Part shown: piece after piece, positions 1 to 9,038 of the stretch
Numbering within the stretch: position 1 is the first letter of the stretch
Layout of the letters: every line of letters starts with the position of its first letter
Assembly: GCA_900768185.1 (NCBI GenBank)
Contig: CAAGCB010000029.1
Location: 186,001-250,000, forward strand
DNA from: Alphaproteobacteria bacterium
GTDB taxonomy: Bacteria; Pseudomonadota; Alphaproteobacteria; CAAGCB01; CAG-977
Direction: 5' to 3'
DNA length: 64,000 bases
Position numbers and translations under genes: made by a program
The notes under the pieces: generated by a model
Told to the model about the DNA's origin: nothing
The model's database searches: none
What the model saw: only the letters and a program-made list of their open reading frames with translations

Positions 1-645
1 AACGATCCAAGCGCGCCCGTTAATCAGTGAACGCGCCAGCAGCAAATCTTCGGGACGCTGGACGAACGACAGCCCGATGATATCCGCCCCCATATCCAGC
101 GCCGCCTGCAAATCCAGCTTGTCCTTTTCGGTCAGCGCGTCAATCGGCAACGGAACGCCGGGAACGTTCACGCCTTTTTTATTCGACAGACGCCCGCCGA
201 TGATCACCGTCGTGTCGGCGTAATCCTTGCCGAAATCGTCGACGTGCAAACGCACCAACCCGTCGTTCAGCAACAGATCCATACCCGGCGTCATCGCCTG
301 AAAGATTTCGGGGTGCGGCAGGCAGACGCGCGTTTTGTCGCCGGGTTCGGGGGACATGTCCAAACGGAACTTGTCGCCGATATGCAATTCGATCGCGCCG
401 TCTTTGAACACGCCGATACGCAATTTCGGTCCCTGCATATCGCACAAAATCGCCAGCGGACGACCCGTTTCCTTTTCCGCCGCGCGGATATAAGCGACGT
501 TTTTGCGGTGATCTTCATGACTGCCGTGCGAAAAATTCAAACGAAAGACGTTAACCCCCGCCCGCGCCAAAGCGTTAATGGTTTCGGGCGTGTTCGACGC
601 GGGTCCCAGCGTCGAAACGATTTTTGTGAAATGAGACCGTTTCAT
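1..645 (-). CDS. pyk: Pyruvate kinase, N-terminal 215 residues (runs off left edge)
   Basis: Glycolytic enzyme converting phosphoenolpyruvate and ADP to pyruvate and ATP in the cytoplasm. The minus-strand frame opens with MKRSHFTKIVSTLGPAS and continues with FRLNFSHGSHEDH, ILCDMQGPKLRIG and a loop with LLNDG. These are the nucleotide/substrate-site blocks of the TIM-barrel A domain and the start of the B domain, ending with IGLSFVQRPEDL near the window edge. The frame is open to base 1, so the C-terminal half lies outside the window. The ATG at 645 is preceded by AAGGA. It is followed at a short distance by an aldose-epimerase family gene transcribed from the other side on the same strand. 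Confidence 0.95.
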   Translation of the reverse strand, partial: MKRSHFTKIVSTLGPASNTPETINALARAGVNVFRLNFSHGSHEDHRKNVAYIRAAEKETGRPLAILCDMQGPKLRIGVFKDGAIELHIGDKFRLDMSPEPGDKTRVCLPHPEIFQAMTPGMDLLLNDGLVRLHVDDFGKDYADTTVIIGGRLSNKKGVNVPGVPLPIDALTEKDKLDLQAALDMGADIIGLSFVQRPEDLLLARSLINGRAWIV

Positions 646-665
646 CAGTAAAATCCTTGAAAAAG

Positions 666-1559
666 TTATAAATCAGACACCGTCAGCGTCAGCGTTTCCG
701 TCAGGCTTTCATCGGGATCAAGCGTTTTAATCCCCGTTCCCGCGATGCCGCGCGACGCCAGATTGAACGCGTCCGTCGCGTTGGTAACGGGTTCGACGCA
801 GAAAAAGTCCCGTCCCGCCGGAGACCAGACGACGACGTGACCGAAATCGCTGTACGCCGCCATGTTGATTTTGCGTCCGCGCGACGGCCAGACGATTTCC
901 GCCTTGCCGTCGAATCCGCCGAAGCAGGTATCCAACTCCAGTTCCGAAATTTTCAGCCCTTTGTCGAACTGCCATTCGGCGGGCGTTTTAATCGGACGTT
1001 CGCGGGGCGGAGCGCTTTCGTGCGCCCAGACGTTTTTGTTTTTAAACGTCACGACCGTATCGTCGTCCTTCGGAAAGAACGGATGCCACCCCAGCCCGCA
1101 CGGCATGGGAATGCCGCCTTTGTTCGTCAGCGTCATGGAAACCGTCAGCGATCCGTCGCCCAGCGTAAATTCCTGTTCGGCTTTGTATGCGAACGGGAAC
1201 CCCGATTTGCCGTTGTGATCGAACGCCAGCTTCGCCGTATCCGGCGTCGTTTCGACAACGTCCCAAACCGTCTGCCAGCCTTCGCCGTGCAGGGGATCGG
1301 CGACGACGGGGTGGTTTTTGGGAACGGTTCTGCGGATTCCCCAGTAAATGAAGTAACCGCCCCTGATTCTGTTGGAATACGGCACCAGCGGGAACATCGC
1401 CGTTTCGTCGGCGGCGCGACGTTCAACGGCGTCCGCCCCCGCAGGGCGCATTAAATCGTCGCCGTTTCGTTTCCAATACAGCAACGTCCCGCCCGCCGCG
1501 GGGCTGACCGCCGCGGTAAAATCGCCGCGCGTCAAAGAAAGAATGTCCGTTTCTGCCAT
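666..1559 (-). CDS. Aldose 1-epimerase family protein
   Basis: Mutarotase-fold protein (297 aa) expected to interconvert alpha and beta anomers of an aldose or to act on a related sugar phosphate. Visible family features are the N-terminal SPAAGGTLLYW strand, the HGEGW block with a candidate catalytic His, GLGWHPFF with a second His, and FFCVEPVTN with the likely catalytic Glu. Length is slightly shorter than classical GalM, closer to the YeaD/GalM-like subgroup. No galactose operon surrounds it; it lies upstream of pyk on the same strand with 20 bp between the stop and the pyk ATG, so the two are probably co-transcribed. Substrate cannot be told from sequence. Confidence 0.85.
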   Translation of the reverse strand: MAETDILSLTRGDFTAAVSPAAGGTLLYWKRNGDDLMRPAGADAVERRAADETAMFPLVPYSNRIRGGYFIYWGIRRTVPKNHPVVADPLHGEGWQTVWDVVETTPDTAKLAFDHNGKSGFPFAYKAEQEFTLGDGSLTVSMTLTNKGGIPMPCGLGWHPFFPKDDDTVVTFKNKNVWAHESAPPRERPIKTPAEWQFDKGLKISELELDTCFGGFDGKAEIVWPSRGRKINMAAYSDFGHVVVWSPAGRDFFCVEPVTNATDAFNLASRGIAGTGIKTLDPDESLTETLTLTVSDL

Positions 1560-1634
1560 CTTTTCGCCTTTTTATTCTGAAATGTTTCCGTTCGTTTTAC
1601 CCTGTCGGCGCGCCGACCGCAAGCCCTTTTCCCG

Positions 1635-2369
1635 TTATTGCCGCGCCGCCTTAAAAAAAGCGTCGCGTCCGGCGTATTCGCGACCGTCGACGACGGCGCG
1701 TTCGAATTGCAACGCGTTCAAAGCGGCGTTCGGCATTGAAATTTTCGTCAGTTCCGCGCGACCGGCGGTGAATTTTTCATCGGGGTTTGACAAGGACAGC
1801 ACCGCATCGCGCAACGCGGCGGAATCGATTGTCAGCACGCTCGGTATCTTGTTGTTCGGATCGTTCACGACGGCGCCCGCCGGCACGCCGTTCAAAACGA
1901 CTTCCCGCGCCCGCCATCGCGCCCCCCGCTTTGCGTCGCCGTTTTTGGCATAGAGCGTCATGTCGGCTTTGACGTCGTTCAAATCGACGCGCGTCAGGAC
2001 GAACTTTTGTTCCCGAATCCATTTTCCGACTTCGGAAAAATCGACCTTAAGCTTCGCCGCCGTGAACGTCCCCTGCACGTTCAAACGGTTGACGACGATT
2101 TTAAAATCGGACAGGACAAGGTCGCGATTCGCGTCGATTTCCAAAAAACGATAGGAAATATCCAGTCCTTTAAACCGTTTGACAAATTGCGTCAGCATAA
2201 AGTCCGCCACGGAATCGGCGATATTGTCCTTTGTCCGTTCGGAATGCAGCAATCTGATTTTAACGGGCGATTCGGGAGCGGGAGCGTCCGGTTCCGCGAC
2301 AGCCGTTTCCGCCCGCGCCGCCGCGCACACCGTCAGAAAAAGCGCGATGAATGCAAAAAAAGATTTCAT
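1635..2369 (-). CDS. Exported protein of unknown function
   Basis: A 244-residue protein with a clear signal peptide: short basic start MKSF, hydrophobic core FAFIALFLTVC and an AxA-type cleavage site near residue 20 (AARA). The mature part is hydrophilic with repeating beta-like segments such as LSDFKIVVNRLNVQGTF and LTRVDLNDVKADMTLY. This is the style of periplasmic tubular or AsmA-like lipid-contact proteins, but I do not recognise a specific family. AAAGG precedes the ATG. It stands just upstream of the aldose epimerase gene on the same strand and divergent from sfsA. Function is not assigned. Confidence 0.7.
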   Translation of the reverse strand: MKSFFAFIALFLTVCAAARAETAVAEPDAPAPESPVKIRLLHSERTKDNIADSVADFMLTQFVKRFKGLDISYRFLEIDANRDLVLSDFKIVVNRLNVQGTFTAAKLKVDFSEVGKWIREQKFVLTRVDLNDVKADMTLYAKNGDAKRGARWRAREVVLNGVPAGAVVNDPNNKIPSVLTIDSAALRDAVLSLSNPDEKFTAGRAELTKISMPNAALNALQFERAVVDGREYAGRDAFFKAARQ

Positions 2370-2469
2370 TCGTTTTGACCTTTGGAAAACAATCCCTTAA
2401 ACTTCGCGGGAAACAGCATAGCATTTTTTTTGCCGAAAGAAACGGGTTAAAACGCGGAGATCGCGAAAA

Positions 2470-3168
2470 ATGGACTTTCAAGCGCCATTGTACAGGGCTT
2501 TTTTAATCAGACGATACGCCAAAGTTCTGGCGGATGCGCGTTTGGAAACGGGCGAAACCGTGACCGCGTTTTGTTCAAACACGACGCGCATGGCGGGATT
2601 GTGCGCCCCGAATACGGAAATCGGTCTGTCCTGCCGCCCCCGACCGTTCAGACGCCTGCAATTCGTTTGGGAAACAGCCGTCGTCAACGGAACGACCGTC
2701 GGCGTCAATCAGGGACTGCAATGCGGACTGGTTGCCGAAGCCGTCGCGAACGGCGCGCTGTACGAACTGGGCGGATACGCAAGAATCGAGCGCCCGACCG
2801 CGATTCCGCACGTTGATTTTCTGCTGACGCCCCGAGAAAACAGCGGTTATCCCGTATGCAAAGTCGCCATCGCCCCCGTTTATCGCAAAGACGGAGTCGA
2901 CCTGCTGTTTCCGGACGGCGTCGACGTCGCCAATCATTATGTTTTACGGACGCTGGAAAACGCTTTGCGGGCGGGCGAACGCGCGGTGTTGCTGCCGCTG
3001 GCGCAGCGCATCGACGCGATCGGCGTTCGCGCGGCGTGGCAAGCGGACGCGCCGTTTCTGGCAAAGTTGCGGGATTTATACGATAAGGGCTTGGAAATTA
3101 TTTGTTGCGGTTGTAGTGTATCTTCGCAAGGCGTGCGGATCGCCGCGCGGTTGCCCTTTATGTTTTGA
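2470..3168 (+). CDS. sfsA: SfsA family protein (sugar fermentation stimulation protein homologue)
   Basis: The 232-aa product matches the SfsA layout: N-terminal OB-like part with FLIRRYAKVLAD, then CSNTTRMAGLCAPN (family: C-x-NTG-x-M), then VGVNQ, and the C-terminal nuclease-like half with VDFLL, CKVAIAPVYRKDG, LLFPDGV, RAVLLPLAQRIDA and a final VSSQGVRIAARLP. SfsA was named for maltose-utilisation effects in E. coli; the fold suggests a nuclease-like DNA-binding protein, but its role is poorly defined. Several conserved positions differ from the common form (TTR for TGS), so this copy is divergent. It sits immediately upstream of map, 16 bp apart. Confidence 0.8.
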   Translation: MDFQAPLYRAFLIRRYAKVLADARLETGETVTAFCSNTTRMAGLCAPNTEIGLSCRPRPFRRLQFVWETAVVNGTTVGVNQGLQCGLVAEAVANGALYELGGYARIERPTAIPHVDFLLTPRENSGYPVCKVAIAPVYRKDGVDLLFPDGVDVANHYVLRTLENALRAGERAVLLPLAQRIDAIGVRAAWQADAPFLAKLRDLYDKGLEIICCGCSVSSQGVRIAARLPFMF

Positions 3169-3184
3169 AAAGGCTTGTATCGCT

Positions 3185-3985
3185 ATGTCAAAGGAAAAAA
3201 TCACCATTCATTCCCCCGAAGATTACGAAGGCATGCGCCGCGCGGGCAGGCTCGCCGCCGAAACGCTGGACATGATCACCCCCCACGTTCGGGCGGGCGT
3301 CACGACGGGCGAACTGGACAGGCTGTGCGACGATTTCATCAACGCGAACGGCGGCGTGTCGGCGTGTCTGGGATACCGCGGCTATCCGAAATCCGTCTGC
3401 ATTTCGCTGAACCATGTCATCTGCCACGGCATTCCCGGCGACCGGAAGCTGGTCAACGGCGATATCCTCAACATTGATGTCACCGTCATTCTGGACGGGT
3501 GGTACGGCGACACCAGCCGCATGTACACGGTGGGCAAAGTCCCCGTCAAAGCAAAACGCCTGATCGACGTCACCTATGAAACGATGTGGCGCGGCATCGA
3601 ACAGGTGCGCCCCGGCGCGACGCTGGGCGACGTCGGACACGCGATGCAGGCTTACGCCGAATCGCAAAGATGCTCGGTCGTCAAGGATTTTTGCGGTCAC
3701 GGTCTGGGACGCGTGTTCCACACCGCGCCGAACGTTCTGAACTACGGTCGTCCGCACGAAGGGCTGGTTTTGGAAGAAGGCATGTTCTTCACCATCGAAC
3801 CCATGGTCAATTTGGGCGGCGACGATTTAAAGATCCTGTCCGACGGTTGGACGGCGGTCACGCGCGACATGTCCTTGTCCGCGCAGTTCGAACATTCGCT
3901 GGCGGTCACGGCGACGGGGTACGAGATTTTCACGGGTTCGCCCGAGGGAATGGATCGCCCGCCCTACCGGATCGACGCCGAATGA
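3185..3985 (+). CDS. map: Type I methionine aminopeptidase
   Basis: Removes the initiator Met from nascent proteins. The 266-aa product has the pita-bread fold landmarks: NHVICHGIPGDR (substrate His), LNIDVTVILDGWYGDTSRMY carrying two metal Asp residues, CGHGLGRVFH with a metal His, FFTIEPMVN with a metal Glu, and AQFEHSLAVT with the last Glu. The start at 3185 (MSKEKITIHS) gives the usual bacterial length; a longer upstream frame overlaps sfsA and is unlikely. Its stop overlaps the radC start in ATGA, indicating translational coupling. Confidence 0.95.
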   Translation: MSKEKITIHSPEDYEGMRRAGRLAAETLDMITPHVRAGVTTGELDRLCDDFINANGGVSACLGYRGYPKSVCISLNHVICHGIPGDRKLVNGDILNIDVTVILDGWYGDTSRMYTVGKVPVKAKRLIDVTYETMWRGIEQVRPGATLGDVGHAMQAYAESQRCSVVKDFCGHGLGRVFHTAPNVLNYGRPHEGLVLEEGMFFTIEPMVNLGGDDLKILSDGWTAVTRDMSLSAQFEHSLAVTATGYEIFTGSPEGMDRPPYRIDAE

Positions 3986-4740
3986 CGGGCAAAGACGCCG
4001 AACCGCTGCTGGATCTGATCGCCGAAACCGCCGACGTTTCGGGCGATTTTTCCGACACGGACGGCACGGCGCATTATCTGGGACACCGCGAACGATTGCG
4101 GCGCAAGGTCGTCGCGTTCGGCGTTGACGTGTTGCAGGACTACGAACTGCTGGAATTTTTGCTGATGTACGCGATTCCCAGACGCGACGTCAAACCGCTG
4201 GCGAAAGAACTGATCGGACGGTTCGGATCGTTTTCCGCCGCCCTGAACGCGTCGCCCGACGAATTGAAGCGGGTCAAGGGCGTCAAAGACGGCGCGGCGG
4301 CGCTGCTTTCCGCCGTGCGCGGCAGTGCCGTTCGACTGGCAAAATACGAAATATCCTCCGCCCCCGTCATCAAGGACTGGAAATCCCTGATCGACTATTG
4401 CCGCGTCGACATGGGACAAAAGAAAACGGAATGTCTGCGCGTTTTGTTTCTGGACGCGCGCGGGCGGCTGATTCGGGACGAAATCCTGCAAAAAGGATCC
4501 GTCAGCCAGACGCCCGTCTATCCCCGCGAAATCGCCAAAAGGGCGCTGGATCTGTCGGCGTCGTCCGTCATCATGGTGCACAACCACCCCGCCGGCGATC
4601 TGCGCCCGTCGAAAAACGACGCGGTGATGACCAAAGCCGTTGCCGACGCTCTGGCTGTTCTGGACATCGCGCTGATCGACCATCTGATTATCACGAAATC
4701 AGGCTATGTGTCGCTGAAAGACTGCGGCTGTCTGAAATAA
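3982..4740 (+). CDS. radC: RadC/JAB-domain DNA repair family protein
   Basis: A 252-aa protein. The N-terminal half carries helix-hairpin-helix-like segments (GHRERLRRK, ELLEFLLMYAIPRRDVKPLAKEL, LKRVKGVKDGAA). The C-terminal half is a JAB/MPN metalloprotein domain with the motif VHNHPAGDLRPSKND (HxH...S...D). The usual role in DNA repair is not firmly established for this family. The ATG at 3982 overlaps the map stop by 4 bp; a longer frame upstream lies inside map and is rejected. The map-radC pair is common in Alphaproteobacteria. Confidence 0.92.
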   Translation: MTGKDAEPLLDLIAETADVSGDFSDTDGTAHYLGHRERLRRKVVAFGVDVLQDYELLEFLLMYAIPRRDVKPLAKELIGRFGSFSAALNASPDELKRVKGVKDGAAALLSAVRGSAVRLAKYEISSAPVIKDWKSLIDYCRVDMGQKKTECLRVLFLDARGRLIRDEILQKGSVSQTPVYPREIAKRALDLSASSVIMVHNHPAGDLRPSKNDAVMTKAVADALAVLDIALIDHLIITKSGYVSLKDCGCLK

Positions 4741-4757
4741 AGCTTTTTTAAAAACGA

Positions 4758-4790
4758 AAGCCGCGCGCTTCGGACGAAAACGTGCGGCTT
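4758..4790. terminator. Bidirectional hairpin between radC and tyrS
   Basis: Inverted repeat AAGCCGC...GCGGCTT closes a hairpin in the 71-bp gap between the convergent radC and tyrS. A T-run lies on the radC side (read on the minus strand as A-rich) and a looser T-rich stretch follows on the plus strand. It probably ends transcription from both sides. Confidence 0.65.
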
Positions 4791-4811
4791 CTCCTTTATC
4801 CGTTTTTTTTA

Positions 4812-6059
4812 TCAGCCTTTGACCAGACCGTGTTTTTTCTTGCCGACGGACAATTTGATTTGTCCGTTTTTCAAATCGGCGGCGGTCAGGACGATATTTT
4901 CGCCCGACGCGGCGGCATCGTTGATTTTCACGCCGTTCTGCGCGATCAGGCGTTTCGCCTCGCCCTTGCTGGCTGTCAGTTTCAGCTGTACCAACGCTTC
5001 GGTCAGCGGCAGGTTTTCGGCAAAGGCGATCACGGGCAGATCGTCGCCCGCCGCGCCTTCCTCAAACGTTTTGCGCGCTGTTTCCGCGGCGGCGCGGGCG
5101 GCTTCCTCTCCGCGGCAAAGTCTGGTCGCCTCGAACGCCAAAACCTTTTTCGCTTCGTTGATTTCCTTGTCTTTCAACGATTCCAGACGGCGCACCTCGT
5201 CCATCGGCAGATCGGTGTAAATACGCAGACATTTGCCGACTTCGGCGTCGCCGATGTTGCGGAAATACTGGTAATAATCGTAAGAGGACAGTTTTTCTTC
5301 GTTGATCCAGACGGCGTTTCCCTCGGACTTGCCCATTTTCCTGCCCGACGAATCCGTCAAAATCGGGCTGGTGAAACCGAACAGCTCGACGTCGTATTTG
5401 CGCCGCCCCAGCTCCGTCCCCGACGTGATGTTGCCCCATTGATCCGATCCCGCGATTTGCGCGCGGCAGCCGTATTTTTCGTACAGGCGGCAGAAATCGT
5501 ATCCCTGCAACAACTGGTAATTGAACTCCAGAAACGTCATCTGCTGTTCGCGTTCCAGACGGGTTTTGACGCTTTCCATCGTCAACATGCGGTTGACGGA
5601 ATAATACGTTCCGACATCGCGCAAAAAATCCAGATAGTTGACGTCCTTGAACCAGTCGTAATTGTCGACGACGACCGCGCCGTTTTCTGCGTCGTCGAAA
5701 CGAATAAACCTTGCGTATGACGATTTCAGCCCCGCGATGTTGCGCGCGATGGTTTCGGGCGTCATGAACGGGCGCAGTTTGTCCTTGCCCGACGGGTCGC
5801 CGATGCGCGACGTCGCGCCGCCGACCAGCATGATCGGTTTATTGCCCATTTTCTGAAACCAGCGCATCATCATCACGGGCACCAGATGCCCGACGTGCAG
5901 ACTGTCGGCGGTCGGATCGGATCCCAGATAGCCGACGGCGGGCTTTCCCGTTTTTTCGCATTCGTACAGATAGGCATCGAACCCCGCTTCGTTCGTGCAT
6001 TGATTGTAAAAGCCGCGTTCGGTCAGGACACGCAGGAATTCGGATTTAAACTGAGTCAT
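4812..6059 (-). CDS. tyrS: Tyrosyl-tRNA synthetase
   Basis: Class Ic aminoacyl-tRNA synthetase charging tRNA-Tyr. The 415-aa product shows the HIGH-type motif in ADSLHVGHL, the glycine-rich GGATSRIGDPSGK, the tyrosine-binding YQLLQGYDF, AGSDQWGN, and the KMSKS-type loop KMGKSEGNAVW. A C-terminal S4 RNA-binding domain spans about residues 345-410 (LTEALVQLKL through VLTAADLKNG). Length and order are typical of the bacterial TyrS/TyrZ family. It is a single-gene unit, convergent with radC and divergent from anmK. Confidence 0.97.
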   Translation of the reverse strand: MTQFKSEFLRVLTERGFYNQCTNEAGFDAYLYECEKTGKPAVGYLGSDPTADSLHVGHLVPVMMMRWFQKMGNKPIMLVGGATSRIGDPSGKDKLRPFMTPETIARNIAGLKSSYARFIRFDDAENGAVVVDNYDWFKDVNYLDFLRDVGTYYSVNRMLTMESVKTRLEREQQMTFLEFNYQLLQGYDFCRLYEKYGCRAQIAGSDQWGNITSGTELGRRKYDVELFGFTSPILTDSSGRKMGKSEGNAVWINEEKLSSYDYYQYFRNIGDAEVGKCLRIYTDLPMDEVRRLESLKDKEINEAKKVLAFEATRLCRGEEAARAAAETARKTFEEGAAGDDLPVIAFAENLPLTEALVQLKLTASKGEAKRLIAQNGVKINDAAASGENIVLTAADLKNGQIKLSVGKKKHGLVKG

Positions 6060-6158
6060 CGATCAACGTCCCGTTTGGATTTTATTAAACTATTTTGTCT
6101 ATGGTATTTATCAATAAACACGACAAAACTCAACACCTAAGAAGATGAAAGTCAAAAG

Positions 6159-7292
6159 ATGGAAGTCATCAAACCTTTGACGGCGCTGGGACTGATGAGC
6201 GGCACGTCCATGGACGGCGTCGACGCGGCTTTGCTGGTCACGGACGGGGTCGACGTTTTCGAATACGGCAAGGCGCTGAACCGCCCCTACGACATGAACA
6301 TGCGCGCGGATTTGCGTTCCGTGACGGGGCGCGACGCGTGCCGGAACGGCGAACGGCTCAAAGACATCGAACGTAAAATGACTCTGTTTCACGCGCAGGT
6401 CGTGTCGGAACTGCTGGACGCGGCGGGATTGCGCGCGCAGGACGTCGACGTTATCGGGTTTCACGGACACACCGTGTTCCACAGTCCCGCGGAACACGTT
6501 TCCGTCCAGATCGGCGACGGCGATCTGCTGGCGAAACAGACGGGAATCCCCGTCGTCAACCGTTTCAGAAACGCCGACATCGCAAACGGCGGACAGGGCG
6601 GACCGATGATGGCGTCCTATCACGCCGCTTTGGCGCGCGATTTGGAAAAACCGATCGCGATTTTGAACATCGGCGGCGTGGCAAAGATGACGTGGATCGG
6701 TGAAAACGGCGAACTGCTGGCGTTCGACACGGGTCCCGGAAACGCGCTGCTTGACGATTGGATGATGAAAAAGCACGGCACGAACATGGATTTCGACGGC
6801 AACACGGCGGCAAGCGGGACGGTCAATGAAAAAATCGTCGCCGCGCTGATGAAAGCCCCCTATTTCAAAAAACAACCGCCCAAGGCTCTTGACCGCGACG
6901 AGTTTTCTGTAAAAGCGGCGGAACAGCTGGCGGGCGAAAGCGTCGCCGACGGCGCGGCGACCCTGACGGCGTTTTCGGCGCAGGCGGCGGCGCAAGCGGC
7001 GGCGGATTTCATGCCGAAACCCGCGAAACGCTGGATTGTTTGCGGCGGCGGCGCGCACAACCCGACAATGGTGCGCTTTTTGCGCCAAAGATCGGGAGCC
7101 GAAATCCTGCTCGCGCGCGAAATCGGCTGGAACGGCGATTTTCTGGAAGCGCAAGGCTACGCCTTTCTGGCGGCGCGGTCGTTGTTCGGACTGCCGATTT
7201 CGTTTCCGGCGACGACGGGCGTGCCGCATTCGATGTGCGGCGGCGCCCTGCACGGCGTTCCCGATCCGCTGAAAGACAAAAAATCCAGATAA
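6159..7292 (+). CDS. anmK: Anhydro-N-acetylmuramic acid kinase
   Basis: Cleaves and phosphorylates 1,6-anhydro-MurNAc to MurNAc-6-phosphate during cell-wall recycling. The 377-aa protein has the N-terminal phosphate loop GLMSGTSMDGVDAALL, GFHGHTVFH, the second loop ILNIGGVAKMTW, the catalytic-region FDTGPGNALLDDWM, and CGGGAHNPTMV near the C terminus. It is typical AnmK length. In many Alphaproteobacteria anmK is divergent from tyrS, exactly as here. Further recycling genes (amgK, murU) lie about 20 kb away. Confidence 0.96.
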   Translation: MEVIKPLTALGLMSGTSMDGVDAALLVTDGVDVFEYGKALNRPYDMNMRADLRSVTGRDACRNGERLKDIERKMTLFHAQVVSELLDAAGLRAQDVDVIGFHGHTVFHSPAEHVSVQIGDGDLLAKQTGIPVVNRFRNADIANGGQGGPMMASYHAALARDLEKPIAILNIGGVAKMTWIGENGELLAFDTGPGNALLDDWMMKKHGTNMDFDGNTAASGTVNEKIVAALMKAPYFKKQPPKALDRDEFSVKAAEQLAGESVADGAATLTAFSAQAAAQAAADFMPKPAKRWIVCGGGAHNPTMVRFLRQRSGAEILLAREIGWNGDFLEAQGYAFLAARSLFGLPISFPATTGVPHSMCGGALHGVPDPLKDKKSR

Positions 7293-7314
7293 CAACGATA
7301 TTTCAAACAGTTGT

Positions 7315-7349
7315 CCGCCCCCGTCCATCGGCGGGAGCGGTCTTTTTTT
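7315..7349 (+). terminator. Terminator downstream of anmK
   Basis: CCGC and CCCG on the left pair with CGGG and GCGG on the right around a short loop, with one bulge. The hairpin is followed by TCTTTTTTT. It lies 22 bp after the anmK stop. Confidence 0.65.
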
Positions 7350-7436
7350 CAAAAAAATCGGACTTGACCCTTTATAAAAAAAAGAATAAACCTCATTTAC
7401 TTTTTTTGATCCACTTCGAAAGAAAGGACGAATGCG

Positions 7437-8330
7437 ATGATTGACGAAGAAGATTACGGCAAAATTATCGAAGCGCACGCCCACATAGGGACATGGTGCG
7501 CCGACAACGCCGATTTCACCGAAGAAACGCTGAACAACGTCATGGGCGAGCCGTTCACCGTGTCAATCAACGGCGAAGAGGAAGAAAACGAAGTCGTCGC
7601 CGTCATGGTTTCAAACATGAGCGGCATCGATCTGAAACCCGACGGATCCCCCAAAATCACCGAAGACGAAGCCAACACCGAAATGCTGGACATCGCGCGC
7701 GAAAACCCGAAATTCAAACCGCTGATCGTCGGACAGCCGGGGTACGGCGACGCCGTCAATCTGGCGCGCATGATCGAACGGCGCGGCGACGAGATTTACG
7801 GTATCAAACTGCACCCGAACACGCTGGCGCTGGACGCGAACGATCCGCAGTACGAACCGTACATGGAGGTCGCGCAGGAATACGGACTGCCCGTGCTGTT
7901 CCATTCGCAGGACAACTATTCCGACCCGCTGTACATTCTGGAAACGGCGTGCAAATATCCCGAAGTTCCCACCATCATGGCGCACATGGGCATGGGAGGG
8001 GACGACAATCACTGGTACACGTTCGGAATCATGCAGTCGGCTCTGCTGACCGAAACGGCGAATTTGTATGCCGACGTGTCGTGGATGTCGCCCGAAATGA
8101 TCGTTGCCGTGCTGATGCGTTCCGACGAAGAAACGATTTACCATTTGATGTTCGGCACGGACATTCCGCTGGGTCCCTATTCGGATCCCGCGACCTATCC
8201 CGCCCGCGTCAGCGAAGTCAAATCCGCCATCGCCGCGTCGTTTGACGAAGAAGACGCCCGCGAACTGATCCACCGCCTGTTTTACCAAAACGCTTACGAT
8301 TTGTTTTTGGCGGGACGCGACGGCGAATAA
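7437..8330 (+). CDS. Amidohydrolase family protein (amidohydrolase_2-like)
   Basis: A 297-aa TIM-barrel metal-dependent hydrolase. Seen: N-terminal HAHIG (HxH metal motif), YGIKLHPNT, VLFHSQDN (metal His region), IMAHMGMGG (second His) and FGTDIPLGP (catalytic Asp after the last strand). This is the usual amidohydrolase_2 order. Unusual is a long acidic insert between the HxH motif and strand 2 (GEEEENEVV and neighbours). Substrate is not predictable. AAAGGA precedes the ATG. It has its own downstream terminator, so it is a single-gene unit. Confidence 0.8.
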   Translation: MIDEEDYGKIIEAHAHIGTWCADNADFTEETLNNVMGEPFTVSINGEEEENEVVAVMVSNMSGIDLKPDGSPKITEDEANTEMLDIARENPKFKPLIVGQPGYGDAVNLARMIERRGDEIYGIKLHPNTLALDANDPQYEPYMEVAQEYGLPVLFHSQDNYSDPLYILETACKYPEVPTIMAHMGMGGDDNHWYTFGIMQSALLTETANLYADVSWMSPEMIVAVLMRSDEETIYHLMFGTDIPLGPYSDPATYPARVSEVKSAIAASFDEEDARELIHRLFYQNAYDLFLAGRDGE

Positions 8331-8345
8331 CTTTCGAACACCCCT

Positions 8346-8383
8346 AAAAAATCCCTTAAAAAAATTTTTAAGGGATTTTTTTA
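8346..8383 (+). terminator. Strong terminator downstream of the amidohydrolase gene
   Basis: AAAATCCCTTAAAAA and its inverted copy TTTTTAAGGGATTTTT form a long AT-rich hairpin with a T-tract. It separates the amidohydrolase gene from the sigma-factor operon. Confidence 0.8.
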
Positions 8384-8453
8384 TTTTTTCGCGCAAGTTT
8401 TTTTGAAACGGAACCGTTTAACCGAACAAACTTGCATTACGGAAGAGATGTCG

Positions 8454-9038
8454 ATGAACACGCAAACGCCGACGCCGTCGGCTGAAATCACAGATTTCTT
8501 TCCGGCGGACGCCGATTTGATGCGCAAAGTCGCCGCGGGAAACGAAAAAGCGTTTCGCACGCTGACGGAACGTCACGCAAAACGGGTGTTCGCCATGCTG
8601 TGGCGGCTGTGCGCCGACCGTTCCGATGCCGAAGACCTGACGCAGGAAACGTTCCTGCGGGTTTGGAGAAACGCGGAAAAATGGACGCCCGACGCGCGGC
8701 TGGAAACGTGGTTGTACCGCATCGCCTACAACCTGTTCATCGACAGCCGCCGCCGCGAAAAGCTGCAAACGACCGTCCTTGACGACGAATTGCACAGCGG
8801 CGGCGACACGCCGGAACAGGCTTTGATGCGCAAAAGCGACGCCGAACGCGTCGAACGCGCCATGAACAGCCTGCCCGACCGGCAAAAAGAGGCGTTGGTG
8901 CTGTGCTATTATCAGGGATTGAAAGCCAAAGACGCCGCCGAAATCCTGTCCGTGACGCAAGGCGCGCTGGAATCTCTGCTGTTCCGCGCCCGCCAAACAA
9001 TGAAAGAGATTTTGTCCGCCAAGGGAGGTTCGCCATGA
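8454..9038 (+). CDS. ECF-type RNA polymerase sigma factor
   Basis: A 194-aa sigma-70 family protein with region 2 (TERHAKRVFAMLWRLC, then DAEDLTQETFLRVWR, the core-binding and -10 helix) and region 4 (LPDRQKEALVLCYYQGL, AKDAAEILSVTQGALESLLF, the -35 helix-turn-helix). There is no region 3, as in ECF sigmas. I choose the ATG at 8454 because GGAAGAG sits 7 bp upstream; an ATG two codons earlier is too close to it. The stop overlaps the next gene in ATGA. The two downstream membrane/periplasmic proteins are probably its regulatory partners, as in CnrH/CnrYX-type systems. Confidence 0.85.
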   Translation: MNTQTPTPSAEITDFFPADADLMRKVAAGNEKAFRTLTERHAKRVFAMLWRLCADRSDAEDLTQETFLRVWRNAEKWTPDARLETWLYRIAYNLFIDSRRREKLQTTVLDDELHSGGDTPEQALMRKSDAERVERAMNSLPDRQKEALVLCYYQGLKAKDAAEILSVTQGALESLLFRARQTMKEILSAKGGSP